In this document: in pieces, positions 39,886-49,307 of the stretch
Layout of the letters: every line of letters begins with the position of its first letter
Numbering within the stretch: position 1 is the first letter of the stretch
Assembly: GCA_019347645.1 (NCBI GenBank)
Contig: JAHWKZ010000001.1
Coordinates: forward strand, 1-58,995
Length of the DNA stretch: 58,995 bases
Direction: 5' to 3'
DNA from: Gemmatimonadota bacterium
Lineage (GTDB): Bacteria > Gemmatimonadota > Gemmatimonadetes > JACCXV01 > JAHWKZ01
Notes under the pieces: generated by a model
What the model was told of the DNA's origin: nothing
Seen by the model: only the letters and a program-made list of their open reading frames with translations
Database searches by the model: none
Translations under genes and position numbers: made by a program

Positions 39886-40814
39886 CACATCAGATCCTTC
39901 ATCTGGGCCAGGATGTGGAGGATCGCCGGCCCGAGGATGACCACGAACATGGCCGGGAAGATGAACAGGACCAGCGGGAAAACCAGCTTGATGGTCGTCT
40001 TCGCCGCCGCCTCCTCGGCCCGCTGGCGGCGCTTCGTCCGCAGCGTGTCGGAGTGGACGCGCAGCGCGGTGGCGACCGAGGTCCCGAACCGGTCGGTCTG
40101 GATCAGCATCGCGGTCAGCGCCTTCAGATCTCCGACCCCGGTCCTCTCGCCGAGGTTGCGGAGCGCCTCGTCCCGGGGCGTACCGTGGCGGATCTCGAAG
40201 TTGGTGAGCATCAGCTCCTCGGCCATCGTCCGGCTCACGTGCTCGATCTCCTCGGAGACCCGCACCAGCGCCTGGTTGAGTCCGAGCCCGGCCTCGACGC
40301 AGACGACCAGCAGGTCGAGCGAGTCGGCCAGCGCCTTCTGGAGCTCGCCCTGGCGCTTGCGGGTGCGGCGCTTGATCGCGTAACGGGGCAGGATCCACCC
40401 GCCGAGCGCCGCGACGCCGGTCACGAGCAGGATCACCCCCGGCCTGGCGCCGAGGATCGTGGCGCCGAAGAAGCCGGCTGCGGCCAGGATCGCGACGGCC
40501 GTAAAGCGGAGCGCCACGTACACGGGGACGGCGGACGGACGGCGATAGCCGGCCTGGACCAGCATTCGCTGGATCTCGCTCCAGTCGATCTTTTTGCTCG
40601 CGACCTTCTCCCCGAACGCCTCCAGCAGCGACTCAAGTCGTTCGCGCTTCTCCTGACGGCGGCGACGTTGCAGCGCGTAGTGCCGGCTCGCGCCCGACTC
40701 GAGTTCGGCGAGGCGCTTCCCGATCGCCCGCGAGCGCGCCGGGGCGAGCGTGGCGACGCTGTAGACGAGCGTCACCACGGACATCATGACCAGAGCGACG
40801 ATGAGATAGACCAT
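39885..40814 (-). CDS. tadC: Tad pilus platform protein TadC
   Basis: Inner-membrane type II secretion F-domain protein, 309 residues. An N-terminal helix (VYLIVALVMMSVVTLVYSVA), a cytoplasmic part, two more helices (VILLVTGVAALGGWILPRY), the GspF core with SLDLLVVCVEAGLGLNQALV and GVGDLKALTAMLIQTDRFGT, and a last helix VFPLVLFIFPAMFVVILGPA. Works with TadB as platform for CpaF-driven pilus assembly. Confidence 0.93.
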   Translation of the reverse strand: MVYLIVALVMMSVVTLVYSVATLAPARSRAIGKRLAELESGASRHYALQRRRRQEKRERLESLLEAFGEKVASKKIDWSEIQRMLVQAGYRRPSAVPVYVALRFTAVAILAAAGFFGATILGARPGVILLVTGVAALGGWILPRYAIKRRTRKRQGELQKALADSLDLLVVCVEAGLGLNQALVRVSEEIEHVSRTMAEELMLTNFEIRHGTPRDEALRNLGERTGVGDLKALTAMLIQTDRFGTSVATALRVHSDTLRTKRRQRAEEAAAKTTIKLVFPLVLFIFPAMFVVILGPAILHILAQMKDLM

Positions 40815-40826
40815 GGCCCGCGACTC

Positions 40827-41816
40827 CTAGATCTCGATGTCGATGATCCGTCGGATCGCGAAGAATCCGACCACCTGCAGGAGCAGCGCGACCGAGATCA
40901 TCATCCGCCCCGTAGGCTCGGTGAAGAGGATCGACATGTACTCGTGGTTCATGATCCCGATCAATGCGCCGACGCCGATCGGCAGCACGGCAAGCAGATA
41001 GCCGGTGAAACGGCCCTGGGCGGTGTAGACCCGGACCTGTCGCTGGATGGTGAACCGCTCCCGGATCGTATGGGCGATCTTGTCCAGGATCTCGGCGAGG
41101 TTCCCCCCGACCTCGCGCTGGATCAGCAGCGCGGTGACGAAGATCCGCATGTCGAGCAGGTCGATCCGGTCGGCGAGGGCCAGCATCGAGTCCTCGATGG
41201 AGAGGCCGAATCGCTGTTCCTCGAAGACCCGGCGGAACTCGGCGGAGACGGGCTCGGGGCTCTCCTCGGCGACCATCCCGAGCCCGGTCGAGAAGGCGTG
41301 CCCAGCCCGGATCGCCCGGCCCAGCAGGTCGATCGCCTCGGGGAAGTGCTCCTCGAAGCGCTCGATTCGCTTCGCCTTCTTGCGCTTCACGTACAGGTAG
41401 GGCAGAGTGGCGCCGAACGCGGCCGCGGCCAGGGCCACGATCGCGAGTTTCGTCATCACCCAGGCGGCCAGGCCGAAGCCGACGGCCCCTCCCACCGTGT
41501 ACAGGACGAAGGAGCCGACGCGCCAGTCGAGGTCGGCCTGATCGATCAGGTGCTGGAGGTCCCGGGCGTGGGGGAGCCGCGCCACGAGCGGCTTGAGCCA
41601 CCTCACGTCCGTCAGCTCCTCGTCGCGGAACAGGTCCCCGAAGGGATCCCCCTCCTTCCGGGGACCCTCTCCGGTCAGGCCGCCGAGCCGGTCGACGATC
41701 TCCTTGCGCCGCCTCCGGTCGACCCACCACTCCCACAGGAAGACCAGCGAGAGGACCCCCAGGGCCACCGCCGCGAAGACCAGGATCGCCGGAGCGAGGT
41801 TCGCCGGCGCGCTCAC
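40827..41816 (-). CDS. tadB: Tad pilus platform protein TadB
   Basis: 329 residues; GTG overlaps the cpaF stop (GTGA). N-terminal helix (ILVFAAVALGVLSLVFLWEW), two mid helices, the GspF core FPEAIDLLGRAIRAGHAFST, RFGLSIEDSMLALADRIDLL and IQREVGGNLAEILDKIAHTI, and C-terminal helices. Partner of TadC, whose gene begins 12 bases beyond this gene's stop. Confidence 0.93.
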   Translation of the reverse strand: MSAPANLAPAILVFAAVALGVLSLVFLWEWWVDRRRRKEIVDRLGGLTGEGPRKEGDPFGDLFRDEELTDVRWLKPLVARLPHARDLQHLIDQADLDWRVGSFVLYTVGGAVGFGLAAWVMTKLAIVALAAAAFGATLPYLYVKRKKAKRIERFEEHFPEAIDLLGRAIRAGHAFSTGLGMVAEESPEPVSAEFRRVFEEQRFGLSIEDSMLALADRIDLLDMRIFVTALLIQREVGGNLAEILDKIAHTIRERFTIQRQVRVYTAQGRFTGYLLAVLPIGVGALIGIMNHEYMSILFTEPTGRMMISVALLLQVVGFFAIRRIIDIEI

Positions 41817-43354
41817 CGCTCCGCCCCGGCGAAGAACTCGGCGTTGGAGAACAGCCCCGCCGGAAGGTCGATGCCGCTGGTGCGCAGCCGCTCGCCGAAC
41901 CGCGGACGGATCCCGGTTGCCTTGAACCGGCCCAGGACCCTTCCGTCCTCGTCGATCCCCTGCCGCTCGAAGGTGAAGATCTCCTGCATGGTGATGATGT
42001 CCCCCTCCATCCCGACGATCTCCGAGATCGACGACAGCTTCCGTCTCCCGTCGGAGAGACGCGAGACCTGGAGCACCACGTCGATCGCCGCGGCGATCTG
42101 CTGGCGCATCGCCTTCTCGGGGAGATTGAGGTTGGCCATCGAGATCATCGTCTCCAGACGGCTGAGCGCGTCCCGCGGGCTGTTGGCGTGGAGGGTCGTC
42201 AACGAGCCGTCGTGGCCGGTGTTCATCGCTTGCAGCATGTCGACCGCCTCCGACCCGCGAACCTCGCCCACGATGATCCGGTCCGGCCGCATCCGCAGCG
42301 CGTTGATCACCAGCTGACGGGCCGTGACCTGCCCCTGCCCCTCGACGTTCGGCGGGCGCGTCTCGCACCGGACCACGTGCGGCTGGCGGAGCTGGAGCTC
42401 GGCCGAGTCCTCGATGGTCACGATCCGCTCGTCGGGCGGGATCGACGACGACAGGACGTTGAGCAGCGTCGTCTTCCCGGCGCCGGTGCCGCCGGAGATC
42501 AGCACGTTCAGCCGGGCCTTCACGATCCCCTGCATGAGCTCCAGCATCGCCGCGGTCAACGTCTCGTAGCGGAGCAGGTCCTCGGCGGAGAGCGCGTCGG
42601 TCTTGAACTTCCGGATCGAGACGTGGGGCCCATCCACCGCCAGCGGCGGGATGATCGCGTTGACGCGCGAGCCGTCGGCCAGGCGGGCGTCGACCATCGG
42701 GCTCGAGTCGTCGATCCGCCGGCCCACCGCCGAGACGATCCGATCGATCACCTGAAGCAGGTGCTTGTTGTCCTTGAACCGGACGTCGGTCCGCTGGAGC
42801 CGGCCGTCCCGCTCGATGAAGACGCGGTCGTAGGTGTTCACCAGGATGTCGGAGACCGACGGGTCCTGCAGCAGCGGCTCGAGGGGCCCGAGGCCGAAGA
42901 TCTCGTTCAGGACCTGCTCGACGAGCGATTCGCGCTCCTCGAAGTTGAGCGGCGCCGATTCGCGGGCCAGGAGGTCCTGGACGACCTTGCGGATCTCGGA
43001 CACGACCATGTCCCGGTCGTGGGAGTCGAGGTTCGAGAGGTTCAGCCGGTCGACGAGCTGTTTGTGGATCCGGCCCTTGATGTCGTGGATGACGCTGCCG
43101 TCGTCGTCGGTTTCGTGCGAGGCGCGCCGGCGCTCCGAGAGTCTCGGTGGAGGCGGGTCCGCGGCGCCTGCGAGCGGTCCGTTCCCTTCCTCCCGGGTCC
43201 GCTCCTCGGCTTCCTCGGAGACGAAGGCCGGAACTCCCTCCTCCTCCTCGACGTCGTCGGGCGACTCGGGCGGCTCCCACGGGAGTCGGTCACGGTTGAC
43301 CTCCCCATCGTCACCGAACAGGGGCACCGAATACGGATCGTGATCGTTCGTCAC
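41813..43354 (-). CDS. cpaF: Tad pilus assembly ATPase CpaF/TadA
   Basis: 513-residue secretion hexameric ATPase. An acidic, disordered N-terminus, then HKQLVDRLNLSNLDSHDRDM, the N-domain, Walker A LISGGTGAGKTTLLNVLSSS, the Asp box IVTIEDSAELQLRQPHVVRC, Walker B RPDRIIVGEVRGSEAVDMLQ and the His box TGHDGSLTTLHANSPRDALS. Powers pilin extrusion and probably retraction. GTG start overlaps the cpaE stop as GTGA. Confidence 0.97.
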   Translation of the reverse strand: MTNDHDPYSVPLFGDDGEVNRDRLPWEPPESPDDVEEEEGVPAFVSEEAEERTREEGNGPLAGAADPPPPRLSERRRASHETDDDGSVIHDIKGRIHKQLVDRLNLSNLDSHDRDMVVSEIRKVVQDLLARESAPLNFEERESLVEQVLNEIFGLGPLEPLLQDPSVSDILVNTYDRVFIERDGRLQRTDVRFKDNKHLLQVIDRIVSAVGRRIDDSSPMVDARLADGSRVNAIIPPLAVDGPHVSIRKFKTDALSAEDLLRYETLTAAMLELMQGIVKARLNVLISGGTGAGKTTLLNVLSSSIPPDERIVTIEDSAELQLRQPHVVRCETRPPNVEGQGQVTARQLVINALRMRPDRIIVGEVRGSEAVDMLQAMNTGHDGSLTTLHANSPRDALSRLETMISMANLNLPEKAMRQQIAAAIDVVLQVSRLSDGRRKLSSISEIVGMEGDIITMQEIFTFERQGIDEDGRVLGRFKATGIRPRFGERLRTSGIDLPAGLFSNAEFFAGAER

Positions 43355-44634
43355 GATTCACCTCCGACCACAGCGGGTGGGGGAAGAAGGAACGCGTCCT
43401 CGATCTCCTGGTCCATCCCGAGCATCGTCTTCATCCGGTCCACCGAGCGGGCGAGCCAGCCCCGCTTCCTCGGGACGGCGCCGGGCACGCCGGCGATCTT
43501 CGCGCCCAGTGCCTGGAGCTCCTCGGAGTAGAGCGACTTGTCGTCGAGGAGCACGGGGCGGCCGGTGTTGATCGCGTAGATGACTGCCTCGTAGTCGTTG
43601 GGCAACGTCCAGTAGACGTCCATGTCCAGCGCCCGCTCGACGTCGTCGAGGGTGATGTCGTTGTCCGGCTGATAGCGGTTGACGATCAGACGGACCTCGT
43701 GGCCCTTCTCGCTCATCCGCTCGAGCAGATGCTGCGCGCGCTGGATGTTCCTGAGCGACGGCAGGTCGACGTTGGCGACGAGGTACACCTCGTCGGCCAG
43801 GTCGAACGTCGCCAGGGTGCGAGCCGTGAAGGAGTTCGAGGTGTCGACCACCACGTAGTCGTAGTGCTGGCGGAGGAAGTGGAGGATCTGGCGGATCTGA
43901 TCCGCCGTCACCGCCTCCGCCTTCTCGGGATGGTACGGCGCGGAGAGGACGTGGACGCCCGTATCGTGGCACTCGATGAACGAGGCCAGGAGTCCGGCGT
44001 CCATCCGATGGACGTTCTTGGCCAGGTCGACGAAGTTGAACCGCGGCTCGATTCCCAGGAACAGCGCGCTCTCGCCGAGCTCGAGGTCGAGGTCGACGAC
44101 CACGGTCTTCTTGCCGGTCAGGCGTTGCATCTGGATGGCCAGGTTTGTGGCCACCGTGGTCGAGCCGGCGCCCCCCTTGGCCGCGAAGAACGCCAGCAGC
44201 TTGCCGGGCTGGCGCGGACCGCTGCCGTTCGCCCCTCCGACCATCTTCTTCCGCGCGCGGGTCACCGCCGCGGCCAGCGACTCCACGGTGACGGGCTTCG
44301 GCAGATAATCGCCGATCCCCGCCTGCATCGCCTGCATCAGGAACTCGGGCGACCCCTCGCCCCCGGCGGCGATCATGCGTCTCTTGGGGTTCGTCTCGGC
44401 GAGGAACTGGGCCAGCTTCACGCCCAGGACCGGGTCTTCCTCGAGGTCGAGGAAGATCAGCTCGGGATCGACGTACCGGAGCTCCTCGAGATGGCCGTGG
44501 CTGATCTTCTTGAACGGCACCACGATCTCGAACTCGATGTCGATCGGGTGGTCGGCGTCGATCCCCTCCCGGACCGCGGTCCGGAAGTCCCCGTCCGTCG
44601 ACACGATCGCGGCGCGTATGGCCTGGCTTTCCAT
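43351..44634 (-). CDS. cpaE: Pilus assembly protein CpaE/TadZ
   Basis: 427 residues. An atypical receiver-like N-domain (IRAAIVSTDGDFRTAVREGI, PELIFLDLEEDPVLG, GIGDYLPKPVTVESLAAAVT) is followed by a ParA/MinD-type ATPase with the deviant Walker A LAFFAAKGGAGSTTVATNLA, VVDLDLELGESALFLG and DYVVVDTSNSFTARTLATFD. Localises the pilus machine at the membrane or pole. ATG with a GAGGAGC site. Confidence 0.95.
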   Translation of the reverse strand: MESQAIRAAIVSTDGDFRTAVREGIDADHPIDIEFEIVVPFKKISHGHLEELRYVDPELIFLDLEEDPVLGVKLAQFLAETNPKRRMIAAGGEGSPEFLMQAMQAGIGDYLPKPVTVESLAAAVTRARKKMVGGANGSGPRQPGKLLAFFAAKGGAGSTTVATNLAIQMQRLTGKKTVVVDLDLELGESALFLGIEPRFNFVDLAKNVHRMDAGLLASFIECHDTGVHVLSAPYHPEKAEAVTADQIRQILHFLRQHYDYVVVDTSNSFTARTLATFDLADEVYLVANVDLPSLRNIQRAQHLLERMSEKGHEVRLIVNRYQPDNDITLDDVERALDMDVYWTLPNDYEAVIYAINTGRPVLLDDKSLYSEELQALGAKIAGVPGAVPRKRGWLARSVDRMKTMLGMDQEIEDAFLLPPPAVVGGES

Positions 44635-44648
44635 GTTTGCTCCTCTGC

Positions 44649-45797
44649 TTACTCGACGAGGCGGACGAACTTCACCTCGGGGCCCTCGGTGGCGCCGCCG
44701 AGGCCGTCGGAACCCACGCCGACTCCCGTGGCGAACAGAAAGCGTCCCACCACGTCCTTCCCCTTCATCTCCTCGACCCAGAACGCCGTGATGTTGTTGA
44801 AGACGATCGGCTTCTTGCCGGGGTCCACGGGTTGGGTCGGGTCGAACAGCGGAATGTTGGCGACCCGGGGGCTCGCCTTCCACGGCACATATCGGCTGTT
44901 CACCACGCTGTCGGCGGCGAGATCCCAGCTGGCGTCCGGATCCTGGTCGATGAGGTCCTCGACTCCCTGACGCGTGGGTCCGGTCATGTTGCCGTTCTCG
45001 ACCATGTACGCCTCTCCCAACCGGATCACCGAGGTGTTGCAGTTGGCGATGTTCCAGCGGTACCGAGACGCCCCGGTCGCGGGCGACCCGGACACCTGGG
45101 GGACGTCCCACGGGAAGTACCAGGAGGGGACGATCGCTTCCTGCGGCGTCCCCTCCTTGAGGACGATCGGACGACCGAAGTCGTCCTCGTACGTCGTCCC
45201 GTCGGGATCCACCCCGTTCTGCGAGGGCTGGCCGTTTCGGAAGTCGGACCCGTAGCCGGTGTCGGTCGGGTGGTAGTACTCGCCCGAGTCGTACCGATCG
45301 TCGAGGTCGACGTCGTCCCAGGCGTCGGGAACCGCGAAGGGCTTCAGGCACGTGGCGGCCCCGGCCGGCGACGCCTCGGCGGTGGCGCGCGCCGCGACGT
45401 CGACTTCGTCCACGCCGAAGACTCGCGCGAACCAGGTCGCTACGGCGAGCCCGCGATCGGCCGTGCGACGGACCGTCACGGTGACCCGCATGCGAGGCAC
45501 GTCGACCTCCACGTCCTCGGGGACGAGCGCCACCGCGTCCTTCCGGACCGAGTTCGCCGCCGCGTACTGGACCGCGATGTCGCGGGCTCGCTGTTCGTTG
45601 TCCGGCGCTTCGATGAACGAGGCCGCTCCGGCGAGGGCGGCCGAGTCCGCCGCCCGCTGGGCCTCGCCGCGGGCGGTGAACAGCATGCCGAGGTCGATCG
45701 CGAGGGCGAGGATGGACAGCAGCGCCGTCATCGCCACCGCCGCGAGGACGATCGTCGAACCCCGCTCGTCGCGCAGGAGGGACGTCGGCCGCTTCAC
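44649..45797 (-). CDS. TadG-like pilus-associated protein, 382 aa
   Basis: GTG start inside a GTGA overlap with cpaC. N-terminal prepilin-like helix (GSTIVLAAVAMTALLSILAL, AIDLGMLFTARGEAQRAADS), with QRAADSAALAGA being the TadG/pseudopilin hallmark. A large extracytoplasmic part follows with two Cys (TCLKPFAV, ANCNTSVIR) and Tyr/Asp-rich stretches. Anchored in the inner membrane, exposed in the periplasm. No classic VWA MIDAS motif is visible. Confidence 0.85.
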   Translation of the reverse strand: MKRPTSLLRDERGSTIVLAAVAMTALLSILALAIDLGMLFTARGEAQRAADSAALAGAASFIEAPDNEQRARDIAVQYAAANSVRKDAVALVPEDVEVDVPRMRVTVTVRRTADRGLAVATWFARVFGVDEVDVAARATAEASPAGAATCLKPFAVPDAWDDVDLDDRYDSGEYYHPTDTGYGSDFRNGQPSQNGVDPDGTTYEDDFGRPIVLKEGTPQEAIVPSWYFPWDVPQVSGSPATGASRYRWNIANCNTSVIRLGEAYMVENGNMTGPTRQGVEDLIDQDPDASWDLAADSVVNSRYVPWKASPRVANIPLFDPTQPVDPGKKPIVFNNITAFWVEEMKGKDVVGRFLFATGVGVGSDGLGGATEGPEVKFVRLVE

Positions 45798-47191
45798 TCG
45801 TCCCCCGTCGGTCCCACCGGAGCGGGCGCGATCGGCTCCTTCAGCGCGTCGTCCCAGTCCCACGTCTCCGGCTCGCCGGTCGGGACCGGGGGCGGGGCCT
45901 CCGATGGCTGCACGATCCGCGGCGTCACGAGCACGAGCAGCTCGGTCCGATTCTCGCGGATCCCCTTGCTGCTGAAGAGCCTACCCAGGATCGGGATGTC
46001 TCCCAGGATCGGGAACTTGTCGACGTTCTCGGTGATCGAGTTGTCGAGGAGTCCTCCGATCGCGAACGTCTGGCCGTCCCGAAGCTCGACCTCGGTGGAG
46101 GCCCTCCGGCTCAGCAGGGTGGGGATCTGGAAGCCCGACAGCTGGAGACCGTTCGCGAAATCGAGGCTCGACACCTCCGGGGCGACGGTCAGCCGGATGT
46201 TCCCCGCGTTGGTGATGTGGGGCGTGAAGTTGAGCCGGACCCCGAACTCCTTGAACAGGATGGTGATGTTCGTGCCGCCCGCGGTCGCCTGCGGGACGGG
46301 ATAGGGGAACTCCCCGCCCGCCAGGAACGACGCCTCCTGCCCGTCCATGGCCAGGAGGTTGGGCTCGGCCAGGCTTCGGAACATCCCCTTCGCGGAGAGG
46401 GCCCGGATGAACGCCCCGACGCTCTCGCCCTCGTGGAACAGATAGAGGTTCACGACGTCGCTGAAGGTCTGCTCCGGCCCGACCGGGTCGTTGGCGAAGT
46501 TGCCCGCCGGCGGGGTGTGCTGGCCCGTGGAGAGGGCCCCCTCGTCGTCGCCCCGCGGGTTCAGCGGATCGAACCGGAGGATGTTGATCCCGTACTCCTT
46601 GATGGCGGTGCGGTTGACCTCCGCGAAGCGGACCTGGAGGAGGATCTGGTCGGGGGCCGGGACCTGCAGGTTGTCGATGACCGTCGCGCCGGTCGCCGCG
46701 GCGATCTCCAGCGCCCGTCGCGCCACCGAAGCCTCCTTCAGCGTACCCGACAGGATGTAGGTGTCGCCGCTGGCGGTGACGTCGATCCGCTCGTCGGGGA
46801 ACAGCGCCAGGAAGTGGCGCTCGAGGGCCTCGGCGTCGACGGTGACCTCCACCTCGTGGAGCCGCCGTGCCCCCACCTGATCCCACAGGACCAGGGTGGT
46901 GGTGCCGGTCTGCTTCCCATGGATCATCACCTCGGTCGGCGAGACGACGACCGCCTCGGCGACGTCGGCGTCGGCCACCGAGACCCGGCGCAGCGTGGTG
47001 CCGTTGGAGACCAGGGCGGCCTTGCCCACCGCGACGGTGACGGATCGATAGTCGGAGCCGGCGTCCTGACCGGCCACCGCCGGCGGCCGCGCCAGGCCAA
47101 ACGCGACGACGCCCAGGGCGAGCGCGACCAGGCGCGCCGGCCTCCGATGCCGATGGAGGCGGCCGCGAGTCCTACTCTCGTTGGTTTTCAT
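45794..47191 (-). CDS. cpaC: Tad secretin CpaC/RcpA
   Basis: Outer-membrane channel for the pilus, 465 residues with a signal (RLVALALGVVAFGLARPPAV, AGQ). N-terminal pilus-domain YRSVTVAVGKAALVSNGTTL, a BON-like domain (GDTYILSGTLKEASVARRAL), then the secretin C-domain (LQVRFAEVNRTAIKEYGINI, FGVRLNFTPHITNAGNIRLT, GLLDNSITENVDKFPILGDI, IPILGRLFSSKGIRENRTEL). Overlaps the TadG gene by four bases. Confidence 0.96.
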   Translation of the reverse strand: MKTNESRTRGRLHRHRRPARLVALALGVVAFGLARPPAVAGQDAGSDYRSVTVAVGKAALVSNGTTLRRVSVADADVAEAVVVSPTEVMIHGKQTGTTTLVLWDQVGARRLHEVEVTVDAEALERHFLALFPDERIDVTASGDTYILSGTLKEASVARRALEIAAATGATVIDNLQVPAPDQILLQVRFAEVNRTAIKEYGINILRFDPLNPRGDDEGALSTGQHTPPAGNFANDPVGPEQTFSDVVNLYLFHEGESVGAFIRALSAKGMFRSLAEPNLLAMDGQEASFLAGGEFPYPVPQATAGGTNITILFKEFGVRLNFTPHITNAGNIRLTVAPEVSSLDFANGLQLSGFQIPTLLSRRASTEVELRDGQTFAIGGLLDNSITENVDKFPILGDIPILGRLFSSKGIRENRTELLVLVTPRIVQPSEAPPPVPTGEPETWDWDDALKEPIAPAPVGPTGDE

Positions 47192-47203
47192 GCGGTTGCC
47201 TCC

Positions 47204-48031
47204 CTAGAAGGTGGTTTCGGTTCGCTTGTCGCCGTTGTACGTGACGATGGTGGTGCCCCGGCTGACCGGGGCCGACGAGCGGCGCGCGGTGCGCGGCGCG
47301 GGCGCCACCACGGCCGCGCCCACGAGCGTCTTGGCTTTCACGCCGTCGGTCTCGACCTCGGCCTGGTCGAGGGTATTGCGGAGCGCGAGCTGGATGCGAC
47401 CCTCGGTGGACGACAGCGTCAGCGTCTCGGCCTCCTCGGGCGAGACGAGGAGCGTGATGACGGTCACCGTCTGCGGCTCTCCGTCCACGTCCCGCTTGTA
47501 CTCCTGGCCGGCCGCCAGGACCTGGACGTTCTGAAGGACGAGCCGGCTGGCGGCCTCCTCCCGCTCGTTGGTCGGGTTCAGGGTCACCAGAACGTCGACG
47601 CGCGTGCCGGCCCTGATGAATCCGGCCACGCCGATGACTTCGTCGACCTTCACGCTCACCGCCCGCTTCCCCTCGGGGATCACGATCGGCAGGCCGCCGC
47701 CCTCCTCCTTCGTCGCGAGCTTCGCCGCCAGGAGAGGCTCGTTGGCCGACACGTGCTGGATCAGGCCCCGGCCGACGACCGCGTCCACCGTCCCCGCGTA
47801 TCCGGGCGGCACGAATCGCGCGGGCCAGTCCACGACCTTCACGTCCGCGGAGGTGAGCACGCGACCGAGCTCGAGGTCCCGCGCGGCCACGACCACCCGG
47901 GACGACTCGCTGGCGGTCGCCGCCTTCGGGCTCAACGGCCGGTCGAGATGGTTCAGCGCGAGCCAGCCCGCGGCGCCGCCCGACACGAGCGCCATCACGA
48001 GCGCGATCCACTTCCGACGCTTCCTTCTCAT
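47204..48031 (-). CDS. cpaB: Flp pilus assembly protein CpaB/RcpC
   Basis: 275 residues. N-terminal anchor (KWIALVMALVSGGAAGWLAL), the SAF domain (VVVAARDLELGRVLTSADVK, VVGRGLIQHVSANEPLLAAK) and a beta-rich C-terminal part (VTVITLLVSPEEAETLTLSS, GRIQLALRNTLDQAEVE). Periplasmic, thought to contact peptidoglycan and the secretin. Begins 12 bases upstream of cpaC. Confidence 0.95.
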   Translation of the reverse strand: MRRKRRKWIALVMALVSGGAAGWLALNHLDRPLSPKAATASESSRVVVAARDLELGRVLTSADVKVVDWPARFVPPGYAGTVDAVVGRGLIQHVSANEPLLAAKLATKEEGGGLPIVIPEGKRAVSVKVDEVIGVAGFIRAGTRVDVLVTLNPTNEREEAASRLVLQNVQVLAAGQEYKRDVDGEPQTVTVITLLVSPEEAETLTLSSTEGRIQLALRNTLDQAEVETDGVKAKTLVGAAVVAPAPRTARRSSAPVSRGTTIVTYNGDKRTETTF

Positions 48032-48053
48032 CGTTCTCCTCCTGCGTGGGCGT

Positions 48054-48494
48054 CTATTCGTTCCGCATCGTGACGGCGGTCGACAGGCTGATCGCCCCCG
48101 GGACCGTGGATGACTCCCCGAGCAGGGAGACGACCGGGCCCAGGAACGCGAACTCGTAGGGATATTCGATCTCCACCTGGCTCGGGGTGCCGACCCCGTT
48201 CCCCTGGCCGGTGATCGTGATCGTTCCCAGCGCGGGGTCGAGCGCGGCGTCGGCGAGATAGCTCTCGATCGTCGTGCGCACGTCCGACTCCGCGTTGGTC
48301 GGAATGACCGCGGCGCGAGCGCCCTCGCGGGCCGCGTTGGTGAGGACCTGGTAGACGTTCCAGGCGCGTCCCATCTCGAAGATGCCGACCAGCAGGGCCA
48401 GCAGGATCGGCAGGACGATCGCCAGCTCGACGAGCGACTGGCCGCGCTCGCCCCGTCCCTCGGGGCGCCGCGCGAGAAGGGTGTAGCCGCTCAC
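48054..48494 (-). CDS. tadE: TadE-like pseudopilin, 146 aa
   Basis: Prepilin-like N-terminus RRPEGRGERGQSLVELAIVL and PILLALLVGIFEMGRAW, with G-QSLVE as cleavage-site motif for the prepilin peptidase. VLTNAAREGARAAVIP is the TadE 'N-A-A-REGAR' motif. The C-terminal part is a small periplasmic domain. GTG at 48492-48494 overlaps the peptidase stop as GTGA; a start three codons earlier is possible. Confidence 0.9.
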   Translation of the reverse strand: MSGYTLLARRPEGRGERGQSLVELAIVLPILLALLVGIFEMGRAWNVYQVLTNAAREGARAAVIPTNAESDVRTTIESYLADAALDPALGTITITGQGNGVGTPSQVEIEYPYEFAFLGPVVSLLGESSTVPGAISLSTAVTMRNE

Positions 48495-49000
48495 GCCCAC
48501 CACCCGACGAGCGCGCCGAGCGCGATCGCCACCCCGTAGGGGACGGCGAGCGCGCCCGGCGTCGCGAGTGTGCGGACGGGAACGGCGCCTCTCCCCGGCA
48601 GGACCCTCCGGACGAGGGCCCGGCAGTGAGCGAGGGTCTCGCCGATCGCGCCGTGGCGGGCGGCGAGGGTGATCGCCATCGCCCCACCCGCGACCGCGGT
48701 CACCAGAAGGACGACGGGAAGGCCGTCGATTCCGACGAACGCGCCCACGGCCGCCAGCAGCTTGGCGTCCCCGCCACCGAGCCCGCCCGCCAGGACGAGG
48801 GGCAGGGCCAGCGCCAGCGCCACTCCCGCGCCGAGGACGCCGACGGCGAACGCGTCCACGCCTTCCGGAACGCGCAGAGCCAGCCCGGCCACCAGGCCGG
48901 TCAGGGTGAGCGCGTTCGGGATGCGTCGGCTCGCGACGTCGGTCGCGACGGCGGCCGCCACCAGGGCGACGAGAAGGAGGGTCTGGAGCGCGTCGGTCAT
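48491..49000 (-). CDS. cpaA: Prepilin peptidase CpaA/TadV
   Basis: 169-residue membrane aspartic peptidase of A24 type that cleaves Flp pilins and TadE/TadG pseudopilins. First catalytic Asp in VATDVASRRIPNALTL, second in the GxGD-like LGGGDAKLLAAVGAFVG. About six helices, without the methylase domain of PilD. Starts 96 bases after the first Flp gene's stop. Confidence 0.92.
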   Translation of the reverse strand: MTDALQTLLLVALVAAAVATDVASRRIPNALTLTGLVAGLALRVPEGVDAFAVGVLGAGVALALALPLVLAGGLGGGDAKLLAAVGAFVGIDGLPVVLLVTAVAGGAMAITLAARHGAIGETLAHCRALVRRVLPGRGAVPVRTLATPGALAVPYGVAIALGALVGWWA

Positions 49001-49095
49001 GGGCCCGATCTTCGTGCGAGGGGAAAGAGTGGATCGGGGCCCGCTCCCCCGAGACGAACCCCGATCCTTTGTCGCGGCCTGAACGGGCGCTCCGG

Positions 49096-49263
49096 TTAGC
49101 CGAGCGCCGCAGCGATGTTTTCGAAGACGGTCATGATGTTCCCGCCCAGCAGGGTGACCGCCGCGATCACCACGATGGCGATCAACGCGATCAGCAGGGC
49201 GTACTCGGCGAGGTCCTGACCGGCCTCGTCGTTCCACAGGGCGTTCCAGAGTAGTGCCAGCAT
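49096..49263 (-). CDS. flp: Flp-type pilin, 55 aa
   Basis: Short leader MLALLWNALWNDEAG then the mature QDLAEYALLIALIAIVVIAA, with the Gly-x4-Glu-Tyr processing motif and hydrophobic helix of Flp pilins. Ribosome site GGGGAGG nine bases before the ATG. Second of two tandem pilin genes. Confidence 0.93.
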   Translation of the reverse strand: MLALLWNALWNDEAGQDLAEYALLIALIAIVVIAAVTLLGGNIMTVFENIAAALG

Positions 49264-49307
49264 TGCGTTTCCTCCCCGGCGCTCAGGCCGCGTTGGGGTG
49301 TCTGAGA